Positions 53,136 to 62,741 of a DNA stretch of 64,000 nt are shown here, one piece after another (positions within the stretch are counted from its first letter, which is position 1; each line of letters begins with the position of its first letter). The notes under the pieces are model-generated. The model made no database searches, had not been told where the DNA came from, and saw nothing but the letters and a program-made list of their open reading frames with translations. The stretch spans positions 3,286,001 through 3,350,000 of the forward strand of contig CAWAHF010000004.1 in the NCBI GenBank assembly GCA_963781805.1, read 5' to 3'. The translations under genes were made by a program, and so were the position numbers. This DNA is from JAFGPL01 sp963781805 (lineage in GTDB: Bacteria; Bacteroidota; Bacteroidia; Bacteroidales; UBA10428).

Positions 53136-53810
53136 ATGAGTAATATTTTTACTTCTTCCATTGGCAAAAAACTTATGATGTCATTGGCGGGACTTTTCTT
53201 AATAATCTTTCTTACGTTGCATTTAGCGATAAACATTACGATTGTGCTCTTCAAAAATTCAGAGACATTTAATAAAGGCGCAACTTTTATGACCACCAAC
53301 CCGGTAATTCAGGTAATGGAGGTGGTTTTGTTTGCTGGTTTTCTCTTGCATATGATTTACGGTTCAATACTTCAAATTCAGAATTTGATCGCCCGGCCCG
53401 TCTGGTATAAGAAACCAAACAACTCACAAACATCATTTTTTTCAAAGTATATGCTCCATACGGCTTTGATTGTTACCATATTCCTGATTTTACATTTGTT
53501 TGATTTTTGGGTAAAGAATAAGTTTCTGGGTGAAATTCAACAAATTACCTATGCAGACGGAAAGATATATCACGATATGGGAGCATTGGTCATTCAGAGG
53601 TTTCAGATTGGATGGGTTGTAATTGTATATATTGTTTTATTGCTCGGATTAGGATTTCATCTGCATCATGGATTTCAGTCGGCTTTTCAAACCCTGGGGA
53701 TCAATCATAAAACCTATTCACCGGTTATTAAAGCTCTTGGATTAATTTTTTCCATCGTAATTACGATTGGCTACATAATCATTCCTGTTTGGATTTACTT
53801 TTTAAAATAG
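53136..53810 (+). CDS. sdhC: Succinate dehydrogenase/fumarate reductase cytochrome b subunit
   Basis: 224 aa, five transmembrane helices with conserved histidines (LTLHLAINITIVLF; GFLLHMIYG; ILHLFDFWVKNKF; GLGFHLHHGFQSAFQTLGI). It is the di-heme-type (B-type) membrane anchor found in Bacteroidota, linking menaquinone to SdhAB. It is 18 bp before sdhA, so coupled in one operon. Confidence 0.92.
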   Translation: MSNIFTSSIGKKLMMSLAGLFLIIFLTLHLAINITIVLFKNSETFNKGATFMTTNPVIQVMEVVLFAGFLLHMIYGSILQIQNLIARPVWYKKPNNSQTSFFSKYMLHTALIVTIFLILHLFDFWVKNKFLGEIQQITYADGKIYHDMGALVIQRFQIGWVVIVYIVLLLGLGFHLHHGFQSAFQTLGINHKTYSPVIKALGLIFSIVITIGYIIIPVWIYFLK

Positions 53811-53828
53811 ACTAGTAATTGTTTAGAT

Positions 53829-55769
53829 ATGACCACATTGAATGCAAAAATACCTGAAGGCCCACTTGCTGAGAAATGGACGAGATTTAAGAATAGCCAG
53901 AAACTTGTCAATCCTGCCAATAAACGTAAACTCGATATCATTGTAATCGGAACCGGTCTGGCAGGTGCATCGGCAGCGGCTTCCCTGGGAGAACTTGGTT
54001 TTAATGTATCTGTATTTTGTTATCAGGATAGTCCCAGAAGAGCGCACAGCATTGCAGCACAGGGGGGAATCAATGCTGCCAAAAATTATCAGAATGACGG
54101 TGACAGTGTGTATAGATTGTTTTATGATACCATTAAGGGGGGAGATTACCGGTCGAGAGAAGCTAATGTTTACCGGCTTGCAGAGGTTAGTAATTCCATT
54201 ATCGATCAGTGTGTGGCCCAGGGTGTTCCATTTGCCCGTGAATATGGTGGTTTGCTTGATAACCGTTCATTCGGAGGGGCGCAGGTTTCACGTACATTTT
54301 ATGCAAGAGGACAGACAGGGCAACAGTTATTGCTTGGAGCATATGGCGCCTTAAGCCGTCAAATCGCAAAAGGCTCGGTAAAATTACATACCCGTACAGA
54401 AATGCTCGATCTTGTTTTAATAGATGGAAAAGCCAGGGGTATTATTTCACGGAACCTCGTCACCGGAGAAATCACAAGACACTCTGCCCATGCGGTAGTG
54501 CTGGCCACCGGTGGGTATGGAAATGCTTTTTTTCTTTCCACCAATGCCATGGGGTCAAACGGAAGCGCAATTTGGCAGGCCTTTAAAAGAGGGGCCTGTT
54601 TTGCCAATCCCGCTTTTGTTCAAATTCATCCTACCTGTATACCTGTGCATGGAGACTATCAGTCAAAACTCACCCTGATGAGCGAAAGCCTTCGAAACGA
54701 TGGCAGAATCTGGGTCCCTAAAAAAAAGGAAGATGCAGAAGCAATACGGGCAGGAAAACTTCGTCCCGAAAAAATAGCTGAAGAAGATCGCGATTATTAT
54801 CTGGAACGCAGATATCCTGCCTTTGGTAACCTGGTGCCGCGCGATGTTGCTTCAAGAGCGGCCAAGGAAAGATGTGATGCAGGTTTTGGTGTGGGTTCAG
54901 GATTGGCTGTTTATCTGGATTTTGCGAATGCAATTCAACGTCTCGGTAAACATGTAGTGGAAGAACGATATGGAAATCTTTTCCAGATGTATGAAAAGAT
55001 TACAGATGAAGATCCCTACACCACACCCATGATGATCTATCCGGCCATTCATTACACCATGGGAGGTATCTGGGTAGACTATGAATTAATGACAACCATT
55101 CCTGGACTTTTTGCCATTGGCGAAGCCAATTTTTCCGATCATGGCGCCAACAGATTAGGAGCGTCAGCATTGATGCAGGGACTGGCAGATGGTTATTTTG
55201 TTTTGCCTTACACCATTCAAAATTATCTTGCCGGTGAAATTATGACTCCAAGATTTTCAACTGAATTAAAAGAATTTACTGATGCCGAAAAAGGTATTAT
55301 AGATAGAATTGACAGATTGATGAGTGTCAAAGGAAATCAGACGGTTGATAAATTTCATAAGGAATTTGGTGCAAAATTATGGGATTTGGTTGGAATGGAA
55401 CGTAACAGGCAGGGTTTGCAGCAAGCTGTTGACGAATTCAGAGACATGAAAGAGAAGTTCTGGAAAAGCATCCGAATCCCCGGAGATAAGAACAGCCTGA
55501 ATCCGGAACTTGAAAAAGCAGGAAGAGTGGCGGATTTTATTGAACTGGGAGAATTGATTGCCATGGATGCACTTAATCGGGAAGAATCATGTGGCGGGCA
55601 TTTCAGAGAGGAATATCAGACAGAAGAAGGTGAGGCGCTGCGTCATGATGACAAATTTATGTATGTCTCAGCCTGGGAATATAGGGGACACGAAAAAGAA
55701 CCAGTGCTTCATAAAGAACCGTTGAATTATGAGTTTATTAAAGTTCAGACTAGAAATTACAAAAGTTAA
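53829..55769 (+). CDS. sdhA: Succinate dehydrogenase/fumarate reductase flavoprotein subunit
   Basis: 646 aa. The FAD-binding IGTGLAGASAAASLGELG is near residue 40; HSIAAQGGINAAKN contains the histidine that binds FAD covalently. Active-site segments are HPTCIPVHGDYQSKLTLMSE and AIHYTMGGIWVDYELM, and GEANFSDHGANRLGASALMQ closes the FAD domain. Length and layout match the Bacteroidota SdhA/FrdA that can work in either direction. Identification is firm. Confidence 0.95.
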   Translation: MTTLNAKIPEGPLAEKWTRFKNSQKLVNPANKRKLDIIVIGTGLAGASAAASLGELGFNVSVFCYQDSPRRAHSIAAQGGINAAKNYQNDGDSVYRLFYDTIKGGDYRSREANVYRLAEVSNSIIDQCVAQGVPFAREYGGLLDNRSFGGAQVSRTFYARGQTGQQLLLGAYGALSRQIAKGSVKLHTRTEMLDLVLIDGKARGIISRNLVTGEITRHSAHAVVLATGGYGNAFFLSTNAMGSNGSAIWQAFKRGACFANPAFVQIHPTCIPVHGDYQSKLTLMSESLRNDGRIWVPKKKEDAEAIRAGKLRPEKIAEEDRDYYLERRYPAFGNLVPRDVASRAAKERCDAGFGVGSGLAVYLDFANAIQRLGKHVVEERYGNLFQMYEKITDEDPYTTPMMIYPAIHYTMGGIWVDYELMTTIPGLFAIGEANFSDHGANRLGASALMQGLADGYFVLPYTIQNYLAGEIMTPRFSTELKEFTDAEKGIIDRIDRLMSVKGNQTVDKFHKEFGAKLWDLVGMERNRQGLQQAVDEFRDMKEKFWKSIRIPGDKNSLNPELEKAGRVADFIELGELIAMDALNREESCGGHFREEYQTEEGEALRHDDKFMYVSAWEYRGHEKEPVLHKEPLNYEFIKVQTRNYKS

Positions 55770-55825
55770 TTGATTATTCATAAGATAATCATGCAGATAA
55801 AATATTTTTTTAAAATTGAAAAAAG

Positions 55826-56566
55826 ATGAATTTCACGTTGAAAATATGGAGACAGGAAAACACACAATCCAGGGGTAGATTTGTAACCTACAAAATCAAC
55901 GACATTTCACCCGATTGTTCATTTCTGGAAATGCTGGATATTCTGAATCAACACCTTATCGATAAGTTTGAGACCAGTGTATGCTTTGATCACGATTGTC
56001 GTGAGGGTATTTGTGGTGCATGTGGTTTATACATTAACGGGCGGCCTCACGGACCAGATAGCGGAATTACAACCTGTCAGCTTCATATGCGAAAATTTAC
56101 CGATGGAGAAACCATAGTGGTTGAACCCTGGAGGGCCAGACCATTTCCTGTTATTAAAGATTTGGTAGTAGATCGGAGTGCATTGGATAAAATTATTCAG
56201 GCCGGAGGTTTTATTACAGTAAATACCGGAGGAGTACCTGATGCCAATGCAATTCCCATTTCTAAGAAGAATGCTGATGTGGCAATGGATGCAGCAGCAT
56301 GTATTGGTTGCGGCGCTTGTGTTGCAGCCTGTAAAAATGCCTCTGCAATGTTGTTTGTATCTGCTAAGGTATCTCAGTTTGCGATGCTTCCGCAGGGAAA
56401 AGTTGAAGCCAACGAAAGAGTTCTGAAAATGGTGCAGAAAATGGATGAACTGGGATTTGGAAATTGTACAAATACAGGAGCATGCGAAGCAGAATGCCCG
56501 AAAGAAATATCCCTGTCGCATATTGCCCGCATGAACAGAGAATATTTTTCGGCAGCGATTACCTGA
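55826..56566 (+). CDS. sdhB: Succinate dehydrogenase/fumarate reductase iron-sulfur subunit
   Basis: 246 aa. The N-terminal [2Fe-2S] domain contains CFDHDCREGICGACG and a later cysteine in GITTCQLHM. The C-terminal domain has CIGCGACVAACKN for the [4Fe-4S] cluster and CTNTGACEAECPKEI for the [3Fe-4S] cluster. It carries electrons from SdhA to SdhC. It follows sdhA by 56 bp and ends the operon. Confidence 0.95.
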   Translation: MNFTLKIWRQENTQSRGRFVTYKINDISPDCSFLEMLDILNQHLIDKFETSVCFDHDCREGICGACGLYINGRPHGPDSGITTCQLHMRKFTDGETIVVEPWRARPFPVIKDLVVDRSALDKIIQAGGFITVNTGGVPDANAIPISKKNADVAMDAAACIGCGACVAACKNASAMLFVSAKVSQFAMLPQGKVEANERVLKMVQKMDELGFGNCTNTGACEAECPKEISLSHIARMNREYFSAAIT

Positions 56567-56609
56567 AAATCATATAAACCGAAATAGACTGAGATCAATA
56601 TACGGATTA

Positions 56610-56999
56610 TTATTTTTGCATCTCTACCAGATTAATATCCAATCCGGTTTCCATTTCAAAATCCTCAACCTCATCAATCATATCGGGATCGGCCGAATCG
56701 TAGTACCAGTTAACTACCACTTTGCCACCTTCATCTTTGCTACGTTTGATGATATCCAGCATATCCATGATAAGTCGCGAAGAATTGGTATTGAAATAGG
56801 TAAGTTTTAGATTTAGTGTAAGAGGTTTGCTTTTATCTGCCAGATAATTCTTAATCCATTCCAGCAATGGTGAATAGAATTTAAAGGTTTCTTCCATATA
56901 GGATTCACCTGAAATTTCACAAATACCCTTGGTGGCATCAAAATTTACCACAGGATAATATGGTGCATCCTGTACTTCTTTTATCATAATATTTTCCAT
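56610..56999 (-). CDS. SiaC-family regulatory phosphoprotein (DUF1987)
   Basis: 129 aa. The DUF1987/SiaC fold is seen in VNFDATKGICEISGESYMEE and in LTYFNTNSSRLIMDMLDII, with the NTNSS segment where SiaC is phosphorylated. In Pseudomonas SiaC is the switch partner of SiaB (kinase) and SiaA (phosphatase), controlling a diguanylate cyclase and aggregation. The gene is last in a three-gene minus-strand operon with homologues of both partners. Confidence 0.88.
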   Translation of the reverse strand: MENIMIKEVQDAPYYPVVNFDATKGICEISGESYMEETFKFYSPLLEWIKNYLADKSKPLTLNLKLTYFNTNSSRLIMDMLDIIKRSKDEGGKVVVNWYYDSADPDMIDEVEDFEMETGLDINLVEMQK

Positions 57000-57028
57000 A
57001 TATGTATTTTTTCAGATTACCAATTCTA

Positions 57029-57544
57029 TTATTCTTCAATATTCACTGAAATTGTAAAATAGGAATTTTTGTCATCAAGTTCAGTGACTTTAAAATTAAG
57101 TTTGCTTTTACTTAAAATACTCGTTTGAATTAGTCCGATATGTGCTCCCACATCCCGTTCCATAGCCTGACTTCTGGTTTTTCTCTTAAGTTCTCTTAAT
57201 TCTATATCATCCAAAGAGTTGATCTCGTTGCAATTTTTTATAAGTTTAATTCCGTCGTCACGAAGAACGAGGTTACCGGTGGCAATAATAAAATGACGAT
57301 TTATTTTTTGCACAGTAAACCAACCAATTCCTGAATTTATTCCCTTTTCCACGGCCACCGTTTCGGCCGAATAATAAGATACGTTTTGGGTAAGCTCAAT
57401 AAAAATTCTGAAAATTCTTTTTTCCAGGGCATGCTCCACATTAATAATACTCTTCAGATAATTACCTAAAAATGAAAGAAGCCCAACTGTTAATGGACCT
57501 TTGAATGAAACAAGGCTCTCTCTGTCATATCCTTCTTTAAACAT
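57029..57544 (-). CDS. SiaB-family protein kinase
   Basis: 171 aa. Resembles the SiaB/GHKL-like kinases (DUF6272): LEKRIFRIFIELTQNVSYYS has the conserved Glu-Leu-x-Gln-Asn equivalent of the histidine-kinase N-box, and HIGLIQTSILSKSKLNFKV follows. It likely phosphorylates the SiaC-like protein encoded 29 bp downstream. It lies 20 bp after the PP2C-type gene. Confidence 0.82.
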   Translation of the reverse strand: MFKEGYDRESLVSFKGPLTVGLLSFLGNYLKSIINVEHALEKRIFRIFIELTQNVSYYSAETVAVEKGINSGIGWFTVQKINRHFIIATGNLVLRDDGIKLIKNCNEINSLDDIELRELKRKTRSQAMERDVGAHIGLIQTSILSKSKLNFKVTELDDKNSYFTISVNIEE

Positions 57545-57564
57545 ATTCTTGAAAAATAATTAGG

Positions 57565-59325
57565 TTATTTAACTAATAATCCCAGGATTGTTATATCATC
57601 GCGCTGTTCTTCATTCTCCATGAATTTTGACAATTCTTTTTCAAACAATTCCTTTTGATTATCCATCTTTTCATCATATATAAGAATTATAGTGTCTTCA
57701 AACTTTTTACTGCCAAATCTCTTCCTGTCAGGACCGTTTTGATCAATGATACCATCAGTTAACATATATATCTGGTCTCCCTGGGAAAGCAATACGTCGT
57801 GATTTACAAATTTAAAGTTTTCCTTTTTTTCACCAATTCCGCCAATAGATTTACGATCCCCTTTCAGGCTAAGCAGTTCTTTTTTGTCTTTCTTATAAAT
57901 ATACACGGTTCGTTTTGCCCCGGCAAAAGTCATTTTTAATTGTGAATTTTTTTGTTTTTCGAAACTACAAAGGGAGAGATCCATCCCGTCATTGTTGTCT
58001 GTTTGCTCCTGCCTTAGCGCAACTCTTACTTCTTTATTCAATAGTTCAAGTATCTCTTTGGGATCTTCCACATGTCGTTCATTTACGATCTCATTGAGTA
58101 ACCGGTTCCCTATCATCGACATAAAGGCTCCGGGTACTCCGTGGCCAGTGCAATCAACAAGCGCAATAAAAAACCTGTTGCGCCCGGCCTTTTTTTCATC
58201 AAATCCCGAAAACCAGTAAAAATCACCAGAGACAATATCCTTTGGTTTGTAAATTATAAAGGTATCAAAAAGTCCTGAAAGCGATTGCTGATCAGGTAAA
58301 ATGGCTTGCTGGATTGTCAAGGCATATCGGATACTCGCGGTGATATTTTTATTCTGTCTTTCAAGCAAATCACGCTGCAAGCTTATTTCTTTATTTGCAA
58401 TTCTCAGTTTTATCAATAACAATGTCAAAGCTAAGGAAAACGTAAGTAATACAATCAATCCGATAGTAAAAAAAGTGATCCGCAGACTTTTTAGTTTAAG
58501 TAAAGCATCCTTTTCCCGAATTTCTGCTGTTTTCACTTCAAGTTCAAGGCTTTGTTCGCGAGTGAGTTTTTCGGCTTTGGCAAGAGAATCAGAAGTTACT
58601 TCAAGTTCTTCCCTCTTTACTTTCAATTCAGCTTCAGTAAGCTGCTTATCGGCATGTGCTTTGCTCACTTCAGTTTTGGCTTCCTGCTGCACCTCCTTCA
58701 TTTCCTGTTTTTTGATCTCTTTATCAAGGGATGAATAGAGTTCAAAATATTGATATGATTTATCCGATTGACCCAGTTTGTCATAATTTTCATAAACAAT
58801 TCCATAACATCTTCGAAGCAGTTTCAGATTATTGATATCCTTTGCCATTTGTATAGCAGGCTCAAGACGCTGATTGGATTCCTGGTATTTGTCGAGTCCC
58901 TGAAGTGCAACGGCCACATTACTCATTGCAGAAATAACGGCTTCTTTGGTATCAATCTTACGGCTAAGTTCAAGGCCTTTTTCAAGGTAGTTAAGCGCTT
59001 TTTCGTAGTGTTCCAAATCCAGGTATAACATCCCAAGATTATTGTAAGTAAACAACAATCCCTTTTCGTTATTTTCCTGCTTATTAATATCAAGAATTTT
59101 CAGATAATATTTTGCAGCTTCATCATTTTGCTGATGATTTCTTAAAAGATAAGCCGACTGATTATAATATTTAGCAGCTTCGCTTAAATTACCTTCCTTA
59201 AGTGATTTTTCAGCCAATACATCATTCTGATGGATTTCCTTTTGCAATGCATTGCTAAGCTGACCGTAAACTGAGCTTACGGATAATATTAGAATACCAA
59301 GAAGTACAAACCTGAATTTATTCAT
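57565..59325 (-). CDS. TPR- and SpoIIE-domain PP2C-type phosphatase (SiaA-like)
   Basis: 586 aa. Signal peptide-like start (VLLGILILSVSSVYG), then TPR repeats (about 20-200: EAAKYYNQSAYLLRNHQQND; NNLGMLYLDLEHYEKALNYLE), a coiled-coil segment and one transmembrane helix (LRITFFTIGLIVLLTFSLAL). The SpoIIE phosphatase domain (about 350-586) has FIALVDCTGHGVPGAFMSMI, the metal-binding Asp, and YMLTDGIIDQNGPDRKRFG. So a sensor with extracytoplasmic TPRs likely controls the phosphatase. It heads the operon with the SiaB and SiaC homologues. Confidence 0.9.
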   Translation of the reverse strand: MNKFRFVLLGILILSVSSVYGQLSNALQKEIHQNDVLAEKSLKEGNLSEAAKYYNQSAYLLRNHQQNDEAAKYYLKILDINKQENNEKGLLFTYNNLGMLYLDLEHYEKALNYLEKGLELSRKIDTKEAVISAMSNVAVALQGLDKYQESNQRLEPAIQMAKDINNLKLLRRCYGIVYENYDKLGQSDKSYQYFELYSSLDKEIKKQEMKEVQQEAKTEVSKAHADKQLTEAELKVKREELEVTSDSLAKAEKLTREQSLELEVKTAEIREKDALLKLKSLRITFFTIGLIVLLTFSLALTLLLIKLRIANKEISLQRDLLERQNKNITASIRYALTIQQAILPDQQSLSGLFDTFIIYKPKDIVSGDFYWFSGFDEKKAGRNRFFIALVDCTGHGVPGAFMSMIGNRLLNEIVNERHVEDPKEILELLNKEVRVALRQEQTDNNDGMDLSLCSFEKQKNSQLKMTFAGAKRTVYIYKKDKKELLSLKGDRKSIGGIGEKKENFKFVNHDVLLSQGDQIYMLTDGIIDQNGPDRKRFGSKKFEDTIILIYDEKMDNQKELFEKELSKFMENEEQRDDITILGLLVK

Positions 59326-59387
59326 TGATTCCTATCTATCCAACCACCGTATCATTAAAATTAAAGATAATAAATTCTTCTGACATG

Positions 59388-60779
59388 TCAACCATTCATT
59401 AAATTTTCAACATCACTTACTGTTTTGGCAATTGGATTTCCGATAATTTTATGTCCGTTATCTGTAATCAGAATGTTGTCTTCGATTCTTATGCCTCCAA
59501 AATCGAGATAATTCAACACTTTTGAATAATCGATAAATTCACCCAGGTAGTTTTCAGAATTCCATTTTTCAATTAATGCAGGAATAAAATAAATTCCAGG
59601 TTCAACAGTCAAGGTATAACCGGGTTTCAATTCTTTTGCAAGGCGGAGGTAATTTGTGCCAAACTGATCAATCCTTTTTGTTTCACTATCATACCCAACA
59701 TAATCTTCACCAAGGTTTTCCATATCATGTACATCCAGACCAATCATGTGTCCCAGACCATGTGGAAAAAACAGGGCATGCGCACCGGCTTCAAGTGCAT
59801 TATCAACATTGCCTTTCATCAACCCGATATCTTTCAATCCCTGAATTATTGTCCGGCTGGCATTTTTATGTACCTGCTGGTATTTGATTCCGGGTTTCAA
59901 TGAATTGATTGATTCAACTTCAGTTTTAAGAACAAGATTATAAATATCTTTCTGTTCTGCTGAGAATTTTCCTGATACCGGTATGGTTCGTGTAATATCT
60001 GTAGCATAATGCAAAGGAGATTCAGCTCCGGCATCGATGATAAGTAGGTCACCTTGCTTCATTTCATTGCCATGGTAATGGTTGTGCAAAATCTGACCGT
60101 TCACACTGCAAATGACCGGGTAAGCCATTTGACAATTTTTTTGCAATACCATTCCTTCCATCAATCCCGAAATCTCATATTCATATTTGCCGGGGTTACA
60201 CTGCCGCATAGCTTCAACATAAAATGGAGCCGTAACCCTGTTCATTGTATTTTCCATTTCGGAAATTTCATACCTATCCTTCACAGATCTTTGGCTGATG
60301 ATTGCTTTAATTAATTCTACAGATGCATGTTCATTAATTTTGTCAATGGAATGATCGAGAAAGGATGCTAATTGTAATTTTTGTACCGGTCTGTAAGTCG
60401 GTAAGAAATGAATTTTACGGTTTTTTGCCATTGCTTTGCAGATATCGGAATTAAGTTTTTCTAAAGGTTTGACATTGGCTATTCCGACATGGCTGGATTT
60501 TTCCGACAACAACATTTTTTCTCCAATCCACACGATGTCCTCAAGTGTAGGATCGTCTCCGTAAAGAGTATCGTTATCGTTTTCTAAATCTATAATCCCT
60601 GCTAAATCCGGTTCATCAAACCCAAAATAATACAAAAAACTGCTGTCCTGTCTGAAAGGATATTGATTGGAAGCATAATTCATTGCGCTTTCTGAATTCC
60701 CTAACATCAAAACCAACCCATCCTTGAGAATTTTTTTCAACAATTCTCTTCTTCCTGTATAAACTTCTTTTGAAAACAT
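59388..60779 (-). CDS. pepP: Xaa-Pro aminopeptidase (M24B)
   Basis: 463 aa. An N-terminal AMP_N domain (YPFRQDSSFLYYFGFDEPDL) is followed by the pita-bread metallopeptidase. Metal ligands are DAGAESPLHYATDITRT (Asp, Asp), HGLGHMIGLDVHD (His), VEPGIYFIP (Glu) and GGIRIEDNILIT (Glu). It removes N-terminal residues before proline. No signal peptide. Identification is firm. Confidence 0.93.
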   Translation of the reverse strand: MFSKEVYTGRRELLKKILKDGLVLMLGNSESAMNYASNQYPFRQDSSFLYYFGFDEPDLAGIIDLENDNDTLYGDDPTLEDIVWIGEKMLLSEKSSHVGIANVKPLEKLNSDICKAMAKNRKIHFLPTYRPVQKLQLASFLDHSIDKINEHASVELIKAIISQRSVKDRYEISEMENTMNRVTAPFYVEAMRQCNPGKYEYEISGLMEGMVLQKNCQMAYPVICSVNGQILHNHYHGNEMKQGDLLIIDAGAESPLHYATDITRTIPVSGKFSAEQKDIYNLVLKTEVESINSLKPGIKYQQVHKNASRTIIQGLKDIGLMKGNVDNALEAGAHALFFPHGLGHMIGLDVHDMENLGEDYVGYDSETKRIDQFGTNYLRLAKELKPGYTLTVEPGIYFIPALIEKWNSENYLGEFIDYSKVLNYLDFGGIRIEDNILITDNGHKIIGNPIAKTVSDVENLMNG

Positions 60780-61019
60780 AGCTTGTAATTTATATGGATA
60801 AAAACTAATTTCTAAATTAACTTAAATTTTAAATCAAAAGTTTAATAACTAATAAAAATGTTTCGAAAATGTTCAAAACAAAGGTTTGAAAATTAAATAC
60901 GTTTCTCACTCATAATACACTCAATTTCATTAAATTTTATTTACGAATACGTTGTATTTCTCCAAAATATTTTTATCTTCGTATTAAACTCGCCATAATC
61001 AAATAATTGACTCTGAACT

Positions 61020-61724
61020 ATGCCTTACCGCAGATTACCAAACACGGATGCCGCACGTTTAAGAGCGCTTAAAATAGCATTCGAAAAAGGAAAAGAGCTG
61101 CCACCCTTCAAACTTGCATTTAGTCAAACCACCTTACAAAAAATACAGAGTTTCCTATCATCTTTTGAAAAAGCTATGCTGGAATCGAGGCAGGCTTATG
61201 CGAAACAGGTTGAAAAAAGCAAAGAATATGCTTCGGTGGTTAAAAAAGTCAGGTTATATATATCCCATTTCATCCAGGTAATCAATATGGCAATAGCCAG
61301 GGGAGACTTGCCTGGTAGTGAAAGAAAATACTATGGACTACAGGAATATGCCGGTAAACTTCCGGTTTTTAATACGGAAGCCGATTTAATAAAATGGGGT
61401 GAAAAATTAATACATGCGGAAACAATACGATCGATGGAGTCCCGAACTGCCATAACCAATCCTACCATAGCTGTGGTTAAAGTCAGATATGAAAAATTTC
61501 TGGAAGCTTATAAATTTCAGAAAATGCTTCAGAAAAATTATCATCGTACCCAGGAACATCTTGATGATTTACGTCAGCAGGCAAACAATATTATTGTAGC
61601 TATCTGGAATGAAGTTGAAGAAACCTTCAAGTCAGAGACGACGGATGAAAAACGAAGGGACAGAGCCAGACAATACGGGATAATTTATGTCTTCAGGAAA
61701 AATGAAGTAGGCAAATCTGCTTAA
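61020..61724 (+). CDS. Conserved hypothetical protein, helical
   Basis: 234 aa, almost wholly alpha-helical and charged, with no signal peptide (LSSFEKAMLESRQAYAKQVE; SRTAITNPTIAVVKVRYEKF). The shape suggests a coiled or repeat-helical cytoplasmic protein. Similar Bacteroidota proteins are known to me only as hypothetical. A candidate promoter (TTG 60952-60954, 19-bp spacer, TATCTTCG 60974-60981) precedes it. It converges with the protease gene, overlapping by four bases. Confidence 0.65.
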   Translation: MPYRRLPNTDAARLRALKIAFEKGKELPPFKLAFSQTTLQKIQSFLSSFEKAMLESRQAYAKQVEKSKEYASVVKKVRLYISHFIQVINMAIARGDLPGSERKYYGLQEYAGKLPVFNTEADLIKWGEKLIHAETIRSMESRTAITNPTIAVVKVRYEKFLEAYKFQKMLQKNYHRTQEHLDDLRQQANNIIVAIWNEVEETFKSETTDEKRRDRARQYGIIYVFRKNEVGKSA

Positions 61725-62665
61725 ATTCTGGAATCTTCGTTTGTGATTTTTTTTCTTTGCTCAAAATAATAAATCGAGATTGCGGATAATGTAAAGAGAA
61801 AAACACTGAAGATTAAAAATGTCCGGTTGCCATCGGCGCCTCCCAAATCATCCACAACCGAATTACCGGGAGATTCCCCCGAGAAATGATAGAATGTTAT
61901 TACGAATGCATTATTAATAAAATGTGCTATTATCGGGAGCCATAACGATTTGGTCCAGATAAGCAAATACCCAAAGTAGACTCCCAGTAAAAAACGTGGA
62001 ACAAATCCGAAGAATTGCATATGAAAAATACTGAAAAGTGCCGCAGCCAGGATTATTCCGACATGTTTGTTTCGTGTCCAGTCAATCAATATCTTTTGGA
62101 AAATACCTCTGAAAAGAAATTCTTCACAGATAGCTGGCAAAACAGCAATTATAAACAGGTTGATTAGAAATCCTCCGGATGTTGTTACTGTTAAGAACTT
62201 TTCCATTGTTTCACCGGCAGATTCCTCCCAATGGCGAATGACCTTTTCAGCGCCATGCATTGAATCCGGAAACCTGAGCATGGAATTCAGGTAACCGGTA
62301 TAATTAATCAGGGGAATGGCCAGAATAATGGAGATAATTACCATTAATACTGTGAAGTTTGAGATTACCTGATTAAGATTCAAGAATTTTGAAATATTCC
62401 CAGAAAATAACCATGCGAGCAAAACAGATGGTAACAGAAAAGTCCCAATAGATTGAACCGACTGTAAAAACTTTAATAATGCTATATTATCCGGCAGGAT
62501 GCTGTGGACGAAAAAATTTTTTATTTCTTCGACAGAAAGATGAAAAATCGGAATGCATAACAAAAAGGATACAAAAAATGAAATAAGCATTAAGGTTAGG
62601 ATAACAAAAAAGGTCAGAAAAAATCTATACCAGGGAGGAGTGTTATAAAAAAATGTAAATTTCAT
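61721..62665 (-). CDS. CPBP-family intramembrane metalloprotease
   Basis: 314 aa, about eight transmembrane helices. The CAAX/CPBP motifs are clear: AICEEFLFRGIFQ (EExxxR), ALFSIFHMQFFGF (His) and WLPIIAHFINNAF (HxxxN). Members cleave membrane proteins or bacteriocin/peptide substrates; the substrate here is unknown. It ends in a convergent overlap with the helical hypothetical. Confidence 0.9.
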   Translation of the reverse strand: MKFTFFYNTPPWYRFFLTFFVILTLMLISFFVSFLLCIPIFHLSVEEIKNFFVHSILPDNIALLKFLQSVQSIGTFLLPSVLLAWLFSGNISKFLNLNQVISNFTVLMVIISIILAIPLINYTGYLNSMLRFPDSMHGAEKVIRHWEESAGETMEKFLTVTTSGGFLINLFIIAVLPAICEEFLFRGIFQKILIDWTRNKHVGIILAAALFSIFHMQFFGFVPRFLLGVYFGYLLIWTKSLWLPIIAHFINNAFVITFYHFSGESPGNSVVDDLGGADGNRTFLIFSVFLFTLSAISIYYFEQRKKITNEDSRI

Positions 62666-62709
62666 GCTTATTCAAAAATTTGAATTCGTTAGCTGATATT
62701 AAATTTTGA

Positions 62710-62717
62710 TAATTTTG
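62710..62717 (+). promoter_or_regulatory. Bacteroidota -7 box of dusB
   Basis: TAATTTTG, followed by CAT. Since transcription would start near 62724, the in-frame TTG at 62706 cannot be the translation start, which favours the TTG at 62742. Confidence 0.5.
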
Positions 62718-62741
62718 CATCGAAATTACAAAATTAACCGA

